Of a stretch of 29,057 nt of DNA, positions 15,628 to 23,130 are shown one piece after another. A program made the position numbers and the translations under genes. Numbering within the stretch: the stretch's first letter is position 1; each line of letters opens with the position of its first letter. The stretch comes from an uncultured Eggerthellaceae bacterium (lineage in GTDB: Bacteria; Actinomycetota; Coriobacteriia; Coriobacteriales; Eggerthellaceae): contig CAKTYF010000014.1 in assembly GCA_934631995.1 (NCBI GenBank), forward strand, positions 1-29,057, written 5' to 3'. Below the pieces are notes generated by a model. That model did not search any database, was not told the DNA's origin, and saw only the letters and a list, made by a program, of their open reading frames with translations.

Positions 15628-16485
15628 CTACGCGCAAAACGCTTCCCGGAAAAAGCGGCACAGATGCTCGAACAGCACCACCGCCTGGTTATTCATGGCG
15701 CCCAGCTCCGACAAGCTCACGTACACGCTGCGCGCGGCACCATTTGCAAGAGGGTGCAGCACCACGGCATCCCCCTCAAGCGGGCCCCAGCTTTTCTCAG
15801 GCCAAAAGCCAACGCCCAGCCCCAGCCCGATCATCTCGCGCACCACGCTGGGGTTGTCGCTTTCCAGCGCAATGCGCGGTTGGAACTTTGCGCGGGCGCA
15901 CATCTCTGACACGAACCGGCTGAACCCCGTGGTCGAAGACAATGACACAAACGAAAGCTGCTCAAGCTCCGAAAGCTCCACCGCATTCGCGCCAAATGTT
16001 ACCGAAGCAGGCGCAGCCAACATGACGCGTTCGGTATAACACCTGCTCGAAGCGCAGTCTTGGAGCGGCTCCGATGCAATAACCACATGCGCGTCATCCT
16101 GAAAAAGCGAATTCTGCGCCAGCGCCAAACGACTCTGCGGATTCTCGGTCATCCACAGCGCCAGCGCCTGCGATGCAATACGCGACCCAGCCTCCACGCG
16201 AACGCGAATCTCACTTGCCCGCGTGCGGCGGATATCGTCGAACATGCTCTCCGTACGATGAATGTCACGCACAATAGGCGCCAGCTGCTTTTTCAGCAAC
16301 CATCCCTCATCGGTCAGCGAAAGCCCGCGACCCACACGGCGAAAAAGCTGTACCCCCAGCTCATCTTCGAGTTTCGCCATTGACCGGCTGAGCGCAGGCT
16401 GCGCCACGTGAAGCCGCTGCGCACTTTTTGTCATGTGCTGCGTCTCCGCGATATCCAAAAAATATTCCATCTGATTTCTATCCAT
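15628..16485 (-). CDS. LysR-family transcriptional regulator
   Basis: This 285-residue protein has the LysR winged helix at the N-terminus: MEYFLDIAETQHMTKSAQRL, then HVAQPALSRSMAKLEDELGVQLFRRVGRGLSLTDEG (to about residue 67). A periplasmic-binding-like co-inducer domain follows (SFVSLSSTTGF, ESDNPSVVREMIGLGLGVGFWP). Length is normal for the family. The start has no strong ribosome site. The gene is divergent from the SemiSWEET-USP gene and upstream of the DUF169 operon, and by LysR custom the divergent gene is the first candidate target. A 7-bp inverted repeat in the divergent gap may be its site. Confidence 0.9.
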   Translation of the reverse strand: MDRNQMEYFLDIAETQHMTKSAQRLHVAQPALSRSMAKLEDELGVQLFRRVGRGLSLTDEGWLLKKQLAPIVRDIHRTESMFDDIRRTRASEIRVRVEAGSRIASQALALWMTENPQSRLALAQNSLFQDDAHVVIASEPLQDCASSRCYTERVMLAAPASVTFGANAVELSELEQLSFVSLSSTTGFSRFVSEMCARAKFQPRIALESDNPSVVREMIGLGLGVGFWPEKSWGPLEGDAVVLHPLANGAARSVYVSLSELGAMNNQAVVLFEHLCRFFREAFCA

Positions 16486-16560
16486 GGCCCCATGGTACGC
16501 GCGCGTTGCCCGTTCCTAATGCAAAGCGCACGATTGCACGATAAATTCATAACAAATAAG

Positions 16561-16583
16561 TATTAAATTATCATGTTTTAATA
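16561..16583. promoter_or_regulatory. AT-rich inverted repeat, candidate LysR site
   Basis: TATTAAA (16561-16567), 9 nt spacer and TTTAATA (16577-16583) form a perfect inverted repeat containing the T-N11-A pattern typical of LysR sites. It lies 76 bp upstream of the LysR start and within the 279 bp divergent gap to the SemiSWEET-USP gene. No other feature in that gap was convincing. Confidence 0.4.
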
Positions 16584-16764
16584 TTTGAAAAGCATAGCGA
16601 AGAGACCTACACTCAGCAGGATAAAAAAGAGCGCACGTGCACAACCGCAAACCATACTGCCTGCGTATCGCATGAAAAACGTGCGAAACTGTGAAAGACT
16701 TCACACGAAGGCACGGACAGGACGCCAACTGCACGATGCACAAAAAAAGAACAGGGAGAATCAC

Positions 16765-17475
16765 ATGCTTACCGAAATACTTGAAGCCGCCATGCTTGTC
16801 TGCTTCGGCCTTTCATGGCCCACAAACGCGCTGAAGAGCTACCATGCACGCACTGCCGCAGGCACCAGCTGGCAATTCCTGGCGCTTATCACCGTGGGCT
16901 ATTTCGCCGGCATTGCGGCAAAATTCTGCTCGGGCACGCTGAGCTGGGTGCTTATCGTATACTTCCTGAATCTGATTTGCCTGGGTGTGAACTGGGGCGT
17001 TTACTTCCGCAACCGCGCGCTGGACGCCGCCCGCATCAATCAAGCAGTGGTAGAAGACGCCATCGAAGCAGAGCTTGCGCAGACGAAAGCGCCGAAGCGC
17101 GTGCTTTTTGCCACCGATGGCTCGCCCTGCGCCGCCGATGCGCTTGAGTTCGCCGCCGCAGCATTGGACAAGAGCGGCGTGACCGACACGACCGTGCTGA
17201 GCGTTTCCGTTGCAGGCAATGAGCTGGGCGAGCGTCGTGCGCAAGAGACCAGCGAAGAAGGCGCCACAACACTGCAGCGCCTGGGATGGAGCGCCAAGAG
17301 CAAGGTTCGCTGCGGCGAGCCAGCGGCCGAAATCATCAGCGAAGCACGCGACAGCAATGCCGACCTGATTGTCATGGGCTCGCGCGGCTTGAGCGGCATC
17401 AAGGAAATCATGCTGGGCAGCGTTGGTCGCGAAGTAAGCGAAGCTGCCAGCTGCCCCGTGCTGATTGTTCGCTAG
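16765..17475 (+). CDS. SemiSWEET-like membrane domain fused to universal stress protein
   Basis: Residues 1-82 of this 236-residue protein contain three hydrophobic segments with CFGLSWPTNALKSYHARTAAGTSWQFL (14-40), resembling the PQ-loop/SemiSWEET triple-helix fold. A linker of about 25 residues follows. Residues about 110-236 form a UspA domain beginning RVLFATDGSPCAADALEFA and ending with the ATP-binding signature G205-x2-G208-x9-G218-S219. SemiSWEETs dimerise to move small solutes, and USP domains bind ATP or AMP and often sense energy state. The combination suggests a membrane protein gated by nucleotide, by inference. The frame extends 60 codons upstream, but AGGGAGA sits just before this ATG. 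Divergent from LysR. Confidence 0.8.
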   Translation: MLTEILEAAMLVCFGLSWPTNALKSYHARTAAGTSWQFLALITVGYFAGIAAKFCSGTLSWVLIVYFLNLICLGVNWGVYFRNRALDAARINQAVVEDAIEAELAQTKAPKRVLFATDGSPCAADALEFAAAALDKSGVTDTTVLSVSVAGNELGERRAQETSEEGATTLQRLGWSAKSKVRCGEPAAEIISEARDSNADLIVMGSRGLSGIKEIMLGSVGREVSEAASCPVLIVR

Positions 17476-17500
17476 CAAATAACGCTTCAACCTGGCATTT

Positions 17501-17534
17501 TGTGCGGTTTCCCCCCATTCGGGGCAACCGCACA
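17501..17534. terminator. Hairpin between convergent USP and pabB genes
   Basis: TGTGCGGTT-T-CCCC pairs with GGGG-C-AACCGCACA around a short loop, giving about 13 paired bases. There is no T-run on either side, but its position between two convergent genes fits a bidirectional transcription stop. Confidence 0.6.
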
Positions 17535-17600
17535 CCCAGTAAGACTCGCACGTAAATCCACTCATCCTGCGCAAGCCTTCCGGCATGCCAGCTTCATGCG

Positions 17601-19079
17601 TTAGCCCTGCGTGACCTCCACAGACCCTACCGCTTCACGCAGTGCATACGCCTTCTGCAGCGTTTCCTGGTACTCGAAATCGAAATCCGATTCAGCGGTA
17701 ATGCCGCCGCCCACACCCAACGTGGCCACGCCATCGCGACAGACCAGCGTGCGAATGACCACATTCAAATCGCAGTCGCCCGCATTCGAAAAATAGCCGA
17801 TGCTTCCGGTATATAAGCCGCGCGCGCTGCGTTCCAGCTCGTCGATAATTTCCATCGCACGAATCTTCGGCGCACCGGTAATCGAACCACCGGGAAAAGC
17901 GTTACGCACCACATCAAGCGCCGTCGCATCTTCGCGAAGCCATCCTTCCACCGTTGCGACCAGGTGAAACACCGTTGGATACGTTTCCACGATAAACTCG
18001 GGATGCGTATACACCGTGCCCGGCTCGCACGAAAGCGACAGATCGTTTCGCTCCAAATCCACAATCATCAGAAGCTCGCTATTGTCTTTCGGGCTGGCAA
18101 AGAGCTCCTCGCGATTGCGCGCATCTTCATCGGGCGTTTTCCCGCGCGGCCGCGTGCCTTTGATCGGCCGCGTTACCGCATGACCATCGCGCACGAACAA
18201 GAACCGCTCCATGCTTGAGCAGCACACATCGAACCCGGGACCGCGCAGATACGCCGAAAACGGCGCGGGGTTGAAGGTGCGCAGGTAGCGGTACACATCG
18301 TAAGGCGGCTGCGGCGCATCCATAGTGAGCTGCTGCGTCATGTTTGCCACGTAAATGTGACCGTCCAGCATGTATTCCACCATACGGTCAAGCGCCTGCT
18401 GGTAATCCTGCTCGGTAAAGCGCGAGGTGAATTTCGCCAGCGTTGAGCCGCGCGAAGGCACGGGAGCAGAAACCGCAGAAGCCACGAGAGACTCTATCCA
18501 CGCACGCGCTTCATCAGCGGAAACGGTCTGACCTTGTGCACTGGCGTAGAGTTTTTGCTGTTCATGGTCCTCAATGAGCAGCACGTCGTAGAACACCATC
18601 TGCGCCTCGGGCATGGCAGGTGCGCAAGGGATCACAGGGGCTGCAGGGCCCGAAGCATCCGAAGCCTCAGCAGCAGAAACCTTGTCGACGCCAAGAGCGC
18701 CCTCCGCCCCGCAAGCATCCGACTCGCCGAACGGCGCATGACGGGTTGACATCCCGTTCAATGCACGTCCGAAATCATAACCGAGGTATCCCAACGCGCC
18801 CCCTATCAGGGGAAGGTGCGTTTCATTGGGCTCTTGATGCGTGCGCAGCGCGTCATCCAGCACATCGAAGAAAGCGGCGTTTCGCGGCGCGCCGTTCACC
18901 AAACACCGGCCGTCAACCTGCTCAATGGCAAGAAACGGCTTACACCCAACAATCGAGAATTTCCCCTGTTCACCCTGCTCCGATGAATCCAAGAACGCAA
19001 CTTGATCATTATCCTTCAGCAATTCGAAAACAGCGCTCAACGGCTTATAACCGCTTACCTCCCAAACAGTTGATCCCAT
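17601..19079 (-). CDS. pabB: Aminodeoxychorismate synthase component I
   Basis: This 492-residue chorismate-binding enzyme makes 4-amino-4-deoxychorismate from chorismate and PabA-derived ammonia. The PIKGTRPRG motif (Lys near residue 306) marks PabB rather than TrpE or PchB, which carry PIAGT there. Other family blocks are VANMTQQL, DLERNDLS, FPGGSITGAPKIRAMEIIDELE and GVGGGITAESDFDFEYQETLQKA. An Ala/Ser/Pro-rich insertion lies at about residues 113-156. The ATG is chosen for its AGGAGG site. It begins inside the end of pabC (25 bp overlap), implying translational coupling. Last gene of pabA-pabC-pabB. Confidence 0.93.
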   Translation of the reverse strand: MGSTVWEVSGYKPLSAVFELLKDNDQVAFLDSSEQGEQGKFSIVGCKPFLAIEQVDGRCLVNGAPRNAAFFDVLDDALRTHQEPNETHLPLIGGALGYLGYDFGRALNGMSTRHAPFGESDACGAEGALGVDKVSAAEASDASGPAAPVIPCAPAMPEAQMVFYDVLLIEDHEQQKLYASAQGQTVSADEARAWIESLVASAVSAPVPSRGSTLAKFTSRFTEQDYQQALDRMVEYMLDGHIYVANMTQQLTMDAPQPPYDVYRYLRTFNPAPFSAYLRGPGFDVCCSSMERFLFVRDGHAVTRPIKGTRPRGKTPDEDARNREELFASPKDNSELLMIVDLERNDLSLSCEPGTVYTHPEFIVETYPTVFHLVATVEGWLREDATALDVVRNAFPGGSITGAPKIRAMEIIDELERSARGLYTGSIGYFSNAGDCDLNVVIRTLVCRDGVATLGVGGGITAESDFDFEYQETLQKAYALREAVGSVEVTQG

Positions 19080-19921
19080 GGATCTTCCTCCTGTTTCCAG
19101 CGCGCGCACATCGCACGTACTTCTTCCCGATACGCCTTGTTTACCTGGCGCGCCACCTCGTGCAACGTTTGCTGCGCCACGCGTTGCGCTGCCTGCTGCG
19201 CTTTTGCGCAATCCCCGTCGCACGCAATGCTCTGGCCATCAATGCTGCGCACTGGCATTGCTCCCATCAGGGAGTTCGTCAGAAATACTTCATCTGCCTG
19301 CATGAGCTCTTCGGGCGAGAGAGGACGCTCTTTTGCTCCCGTAACGCGCAACGCAAAGTCACGCATAACACCGGGAAGCAGCCCGCACGACACCGGCGGT
19401 GTAACCACTTCGCCTTGGATCACGGCGAAGATGTTGCTTGTCGCCCCTTCCGCCACCTGGCCTTTTGTGTTCAAAAAGAGCGGCTCGTCAATGCCGCGCG
19501 CAGTAGCAGCACGTTTTTGCAAAATGCAATCGCCGTAGTTGAGGGTCTTCATTGCCACCAGCGGCGATGTCTCGTTTCGACACACTTCGCTGAACTCGCA
19601 CGTAAAACCAGCGGCGCGGCGCGCATCGTTATACGCGTTCGCACGCACCGTGGCAAAGCGGTTCTTCTCCGTTACAACCAGCTTGAGCACCTTGCTACCC
19701 GCGACTGCATTGCCCTGGCACGCGTTACGCGCAAGGTCCACCAGCTCAAGCGGCTCAGCAGTAATACCCAAACGCTCAAGCGAAACCATCATGCGTGCAA
19801 GATGCTCGCGAAAAAAGATAGGCACACCCTGCTCGAGTGCGATGGTTTCAAAGACGCCAATGCCAAAAAAGAAGCCGTCATCAGGTGTTATCTGATTAAG
19901 CGTGCTGGAATCATTAGACAT
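19055..19921 (-). CDS. pabC: Aminodeoxychorismate lyase (class IV PLP aminotransferase fold)
   Basis: This 288-residue protein has the class IV aminotransferase fold that converts aminodeoxychorismate to p-aminobenzoate and pyruvate. The PLP lysine is K125 in AMKTLNYGD. GFFFGIGVFETIALEQG (16-32), EGATSNIFAVIQGEVVTPP and GLLPGVMRDFAL are family landmarks. Context between pabA and pabB separates it from branched-chain or D-amino acid transaminases. The start at the MSND ATG has AAAGGAAG upstream, and the frame is open 8 codons further. It overlaps pabA by 8 bp and pabB by 25 bp. Confidence 0.92.
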   Translation of the reverse strand: MSNDSSTLNQITPDDGFFFGIGVFETIALEQGVPIFFREHLARMMVSLERLGITAEPLELVDLARNACQGNAVAGSKVLKLVVTEKNRFATVRANAYNDARRAAGFTCEFSEVCRNETSPLVAMKTLNYGDCILQKRAATARGIDEPLFLNTKGQVAEGATSNIFAVIQGEVVTPPVSCGLLPGVMRDFALRVTGAKERPLSPEELMQADEVFLTNSLMGAMPVRSIDGQSIACDGDCAKAQQAAQRVAQQTLHEVARQVNKAYREEVRAMCARWKQEEDPWDQLFGR

Positions 19922-20696
19922 ATAGCACTTCCTTTTCTGTTGCACGCTTGGCGGCGTCCTCGCTCAAGCACACCCACTCAGCGCCGGTCGCTTCCCCGCC
20001 GCTCATGCCTTCCCCGGCGCCTTGACCAGCCGCCTCCCCAACATCCGTTGCGTCCCCAACATCCGTTGCGTCCCCGGCACCTGCTGCGTTCCCGATGTCC
20101 GCCGCAGAGACGCCGACGCATACGTCCATGAAGTTCGCAATCAGCTCGCGCCCATAGCGCGTGCGCGCTGCCTCGGGATGAAACTGCACACCGTAAAGCG
20201 GCAGGTCAGAATGACGAAGCGCCATAACCGCACCATCTTCCGTATGTGCATCTACCTGCAGAAACGGCGGCAAGGTGTCCTCCTGAACAACCAGCGAATG
20301 ATAACGCGTAACGGGAAATTCGCACGGCAGCCCGGCAAACAACCCCTTGCCATTCGCGTGCAGCGACGATACCTTTCCGTGCATCGGACGATGCCCCCGC
20401 GTCACGTGCGCGCCGTAGACGTTTGCAAGAATCTGATGCCCCAAACACACACCCAGCAAAGGCACCTGCTGGGCAGCCGCCCATTGGACAATCTCCTTGC
20501 AATTGCCGCAGTCATCAGGGTTTTTAGGGCCGGGGGAAATGATGATCCCCTCTAAATTGCCTGTCTGATGCAGCGTACGCACCAAAGCAGCATCAACGTC
20601 ATCGTTGCGCAGCGTAAGCACATCTGCGCCTAGCTCGGTAAAATAACTTACCAGCATAGCTGTGAATGAATCGTAATTATCAACCGTCAAGTACAT
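19914..20696 (-). CDS. pabA: Aminodeoxychorismate synthase glutaminase with extended C-terminus
   Basis: The protein has a class I glutamine amidotransferase domain (1-193) with nucleophile C84 in GVCLGHQILA and H173/E175 in QFHPEA. PGP (55-57) in ISPGPKNP is the oxyanion region. It supplies ammonia to PabB. The usual length is about 190 residues. This one has a further 67 residues rich in Gly, Ala, Asp and Glu, including a perfect tandem GDATDV repeat encoded by an 18-bp tandem repeat (20038-20073). TrpG is an alternative by domain alone, but linkage to pabB and pabC decides for PabA. The ribosome site GGG sits in the loop of a perfect 7-bp hairpin (20698-20714). Confidence 0.92.
   Translation of the reverse strand: MYLTVDNYDSFTAMLVSYFTELGADVLTLRNDDVDAALVRTLHQTGNLEGIIISPGPKNPDDCGNCKEIVQWAAAQQVPLLGVCLGHQILANVYGAHVTRGHRPMHGKVSSLHANGKGLFAGLPCEFPVTRYHSLVVQEDTLPPFLQVDAHTEDGAVMALRHSDLPLYGVQFHPEAARTRYGRELIANFMDVCVGVSAADIGNAAGAGDATDVGDATDVGEAAGQGAGEGMSGGEATGAEWVCLSEDAAKRATEKEVLYV
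20038..20073. repeat. 18-bp perfect tandem repeat in pabA tail
   Basis: CCAACATCCGTTGCGTCC occurs twice back to back (20038-20055 and 20056-20073). It is in frame, so copy-number change would alter the PabA tail without breaking the reading frame. Confidence 0.9.
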
Positions 20697-20824
20697 GCGA
20701 GAAACCCTTTCTCGTCAACGTTTTCCCTGTTGAAGAGCGTACCCCGTGCAGCGCTGGCGCGTTGCAAATAAAAAAGACTGCCAAACGTGGCGCTTTTCGC
20801 GCTTTGCTTGGCAGTCTTCCTCAT
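20687..20824 (-). CDS. Possible 45-codon leader ORF overlapping pabA start
   Basis: An ATG at 20824 opens a 45-codon frame that runs through the intrinsic terminator and stops 10 nt inside pabA. No ribosome site is visible before it. If translated it would be a natural candidate for attenuation, but it could be chance. Confidence 0.2.
   Translation of the reverse strand: MRKTAKQSAKSATFGSLFYLQRASAARGTLFNRENVDEKGFLACT
20698..20714 (-). promoter_or_regulatory. Hairpin that loops out the pabA ribosome site
   Basis: CGAGAAA-CCC-TTTCTCG is a perfect palindrome immediately before the pabA ATG. On the mRNA the purine-rich ribosome site (AAAGGG) lies in the 3' end of one arm and the loop, so folding could limit initiation. 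Confidence 0.4.
20768..20818 (-). terminator. Intrinsic terminator in the pabA upstream region
   Basis: On the minus strand an 11-bp perfect stem (AAGACTGCCAA/TTGGCAGTCTT) encloses an inner GCGC hairpin and is followed by TTTTTTATTT. It lies 72 nt upstream of the pabA start. It either ends read-through from cydC or acts as an attenuator for the pab operon. A TACACT near 20895 could be a -10 placed just ahead of it. Confidence 0.8.
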
Positions 20825-20940
20825 ATCGTTATCGAAGCGGCAAAAAGCCGCAGCGAGCCGAACCAGGGCACACCTTATTCAATTGCCTGTGCAGTGTATC
20901 ACAATCAAGCCGCAATGAGCACGCCGAATCTCCGCATGTT

Positions 20941-21171
20941 AAAAAGTGACGGGGTCTTTTTCACATTTCCGCCCGCCATTCCGCTTGCACTGCTGAGCCA
21001 ACAGAAAAAACGGCGGCAAGGGAATGAGCCGACGTGCGACGCTTTCGATAAGTTGAGCAAGTCGCAAACCAGAAGAAGCATTATCCAAGCGAAGTCCGTT
21101 CAGCGAATCCCGTGCCGCCGCCACGGGCATGCAACGAACCGCCAAATGTGAAAAAGACCCCGTCACTTTTT
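20941..21171. repeat. Structured repeat element A with 28-bp perfect terminal inverted repeats
   Basis: The 28 bp at 20941-20968 recur exactly inverted at 21144-21171 (core GTGACGGGGTCTTTTTCAC). Between them, 21011-21120 can fold into a long imperfect hairpin closed by CGGCGGCA/TGCCGCCG, and matches the copy at 27997-28095 over most of about 99 bp. The right end lies 3 bp beyond the cydC stop codon. No protein is encoded. It looks like a small non-autonomous mobile or REP-type element, or a structured RNA. Confidence 0.8.
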
Positions 21172-21174
21172 CAC
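21148..21174 (-). terminator. Terminator-like hairpin at the end of cydC
   Basis: GTGAAAAAG (21148-21156) and CTTTTTCAC (21166-21174) form a perfect 9-bp stem with a 9 nt loop, directly next to the cydC stop codon and part of repeat element A. The T-rich arm could stop transcription of the cyd operon. Confidence 0.5.
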
Positions 21175-23130
21175 CTATAGCTCCAACCCACGGTCGAAAG
21201 CAAGCAGACGCTGGAACAGTTCGCTGCTTTGCGCGAGCTCTTGCGGGCTGCCGTCGAGAAGAATGCGGCCGTCTTGAACAAGCAAGACGCGATCCATGCG
21301 CTCAATCCCGCAAAGGTGATGAGTAACCATAATCACCGTGCGATTAGCTAAAACATCGAAAATCGTATCAAGCAGCTTCGACTCGGTAATCGGGTCAAGA
21401 CTCACGGTGGGCTCATCAAGCAGCACCACGGGCGTTTGCGCCAACAGCAATCGCGCCAGCGCTATTCTTTGACGCTCGCCCCCCGAAAACCTCAGGCCGG
21501 ATTCATCGACAGACGTGTCCAGTCCATCGGGGAGGCGGTCCAAAAGGGGCTGCAGACAAACTTCTTGCAAAGCCTTAATTGCCTGGTCGTCCGTCACTTT
21601 TGGATTTCCAACCTTAAGATTTCCCCTCAATGTCTGCGCAAACAGATACGAGCTTTGCTGCATATATCCTACGTATTGGTGGATACAGCCTGCAGCATTA
21701 AGCTGGGCCGTGGGGACGCCGCCCAAAGTAACCGCACCACAACTTGACGCAAGATCGCCTCGGATCAAATGCAGCAACGTTGATTTACCCGAGCCGCTCG
21801 CGCCTAGAATCGCAACTTTCTGCCCGCGCTCGATGGTAAGCGATACGCCACTCAGCAGGGGGGCACCTGCGTCCGCAGCAGCATCGCCGCCCGCACCTGC
21901 AACCGCAACGCCGTCCGCTCCCGCCATGCCATCAGCAGCCGCACCTGCGTCCACAGTCACACCGCCGCCCGCACCTGCAACCGCACCAGCTCCACGCGCG
22001 TCGTACGCGAAGGAAACGCCATCCAGGCAGATATCCACACCCACCGGATCAGGGCACATGTCGCTCCCCTCATCCCCAGCGGGTCGTTCGAACGCGTTGA
22101 GCCGTTCGATGGAATCCAAGTGCCCCGCAGCAGCAGCGGTTGCATCGGAAAGCGGTTGAAACGCCTCGAGCAACGGGAAGAAGCCCAGCACAACGGCAGC
22201 AATCCACGTAGCCGGCTGGCTATCCGACAACGAACCGGCAAACGCTGCAGGCGCCGCTGGATCCGCAGCACCGAAAAATCCACCCGCCCATGCCAGCAAC
22301 GCCACAATCATCAGGGAAAACAATGCGTCAACCAGCAAATCCCGCCGACGCGACGATGCCGCGAGCCCCTTCTCGATCCCATCAATCTCCCCCGCCACGC
22401 GGGACACGGCAGCCTGAAAATCTTCCTTTCGTTGCGCGCAAACCCAATCGCCAATACCCATCACGTTATCGTACGCGCTTGCGTACAGCTGGGCCTTGAG
22501 CGCCTTGACCCGCGCGGTGCGCGCACCGTTTACCAGCAGCGCTTGCAGGGGAAGCAGCACAGCAATCACGACAAACCCCACAAACAGCATAATCGCGCAA
22601 GGAATGCTCATGGCGCCAACGGCAATCACGACCAGACCGCCCACAGCCCATGCGGTGACCAGGGGAAACACCGTACGCAGATACAAATTTTGAACATGAG
22701 AGATATCCTCGCTCAGCAAACCAAGCGCCTCGCCCATCCGCAAGGAACGCGCGCCAACAATGCGCTCTTGCTCAAAGGAGCCGTAGAGCTTCTTCCTAAG
22801 CGAGCTTGTCATACGCAGCACCCAATCATGGCTGGCCAGGCGCTCAAAATAACCGAAGAACGGCTTACCGATGCCGAACAGCTGCACAAATCCAATGGGG
22901 ATATACAGCGAGAACAGACCCATTTCGGGCGGCAGCGAGGCATAGCTGATAAGGAATCCCGACATAAGCATGAGCAGCGTTGCGAATAAAAGCGTGAGAA
23001 CACCCAGCCCCAGCGAAACAAGCATGGTCTTCTTGTAGCGGCTAAAATACGGCTTCACCCACGTATCGGTACGCCAAATACCCATCAGACGATTGAGCAT
23101 GTGGCTGGGCGCGCAGCTTTCCTTGCTCAC
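21175..23130 (-). CDS. cydC: CydC subunit of the CydDC-type ABC exporter
   Basis: This 651-residue half-transporter has six membrane helices (to about residue 330) followed by an ATPase domain with Walker A GASGSGKST (near 443), signature FSGGERQRIALARLL and Walker B VVLLDEP. CydDC exports reduced thiols (glutathione or cysteine in E. coli) and is needed for cytochrome bd assembly. The start is GTG, overlapping the cydD stop by 4 nt (GTGA). The next ATG is 10 codons in. The ATPase domain carries an Ala/Gly-rich insertion (about 377-421) just before the Walker A strand, built from a duplicated 78-bp unit. Last gene of cydABDC. Confidence 0.9.
   Translation of the reverse strand: MSKESCAPSHMLNRLMGIWRTDTWVKPYFSRYKKTMLVSLGLGVLTLLFATLLMLMSGFLISYASLPPEMGLFSLYIPIGFVQLFGIGKPFFGYFERLASHDWVLRMTSSLRKKLYGSFEQERIVGARSLRMGEALGLLSEDISHVQNLYLRTVFPLVTAWAVGGLVVIAVGAMSIPCAIMLFVGFVVIAVLLPLQALLVNGARTARVKALKAQLYASAYDNVMGIGDWVCAQRKEDFQAAVSRVAGEIDGIEKGLAASSRRRDLLVDALFSLMIVALLAWAGGFFGAADPAAPAAFAGSLSDSQPATWIAAVVLGFFPLLEAFQPLSDATAAAAGHLDSIERLNAFERPAGDEGSDMCPDPVGVDICLDGVSFAYDARGAGAVAGAGGGVTVDAGAAADGMAGADGVAVAGAGGDAAADAGAPLLSGVSLTIERGQKVAILGASGSGKSTLLHLIRGDLASSCGAVTLGGVPTAQLNAAGCIHQYVGYMQQSSYLFAQTLRGNLKVGNPKVTDDQAIKALQEVCLQPLLDRLPDGLDTSVDESGLRFSGGERQRIALARLLLAQTPVVLLDEPTVSLDPITESKLLDTIFDVLANRTVIMVTHHLCGIERMDRVLLVQDGRILLDGSPQELAQSSELFQRLLAFDRGLEL
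21863..22000. repeat. Duplicated 78-bp unit within cydC
   Basis: GCACCTGCGTCC at 21863 recurs at 21941, and a 23-bp block at 21885-21907 recurs exactly at 21963-21985. Both are offset by 78 bp (26 codons), showing an in-frame tandem duplication that enlarged the Ala/Gly-rich loop. Confidence 0.75.

Noticed and set aside
18620..20131. 503-codon plus-strand frame spanning pabB, pabC and pabA
   Set aside because: It runs antisense through three overlapping, well-identified genes and has no recognisable domain.
17601..20696. Possibility that the operon is trpE/trpG rather than pab
   Set aside because: The large subunit has PIKGT, typical of PabB, instead of the PIAGT of anthranilate synthase, and a PabC-like lyase lies between.
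20939..21166. 75-codon minus-strand frame across repeat element A
   Set aside because: The related copy at 28.0 kb does not preserve this frame, so the repeat is conserved as DNA or RNA rather than as protein.
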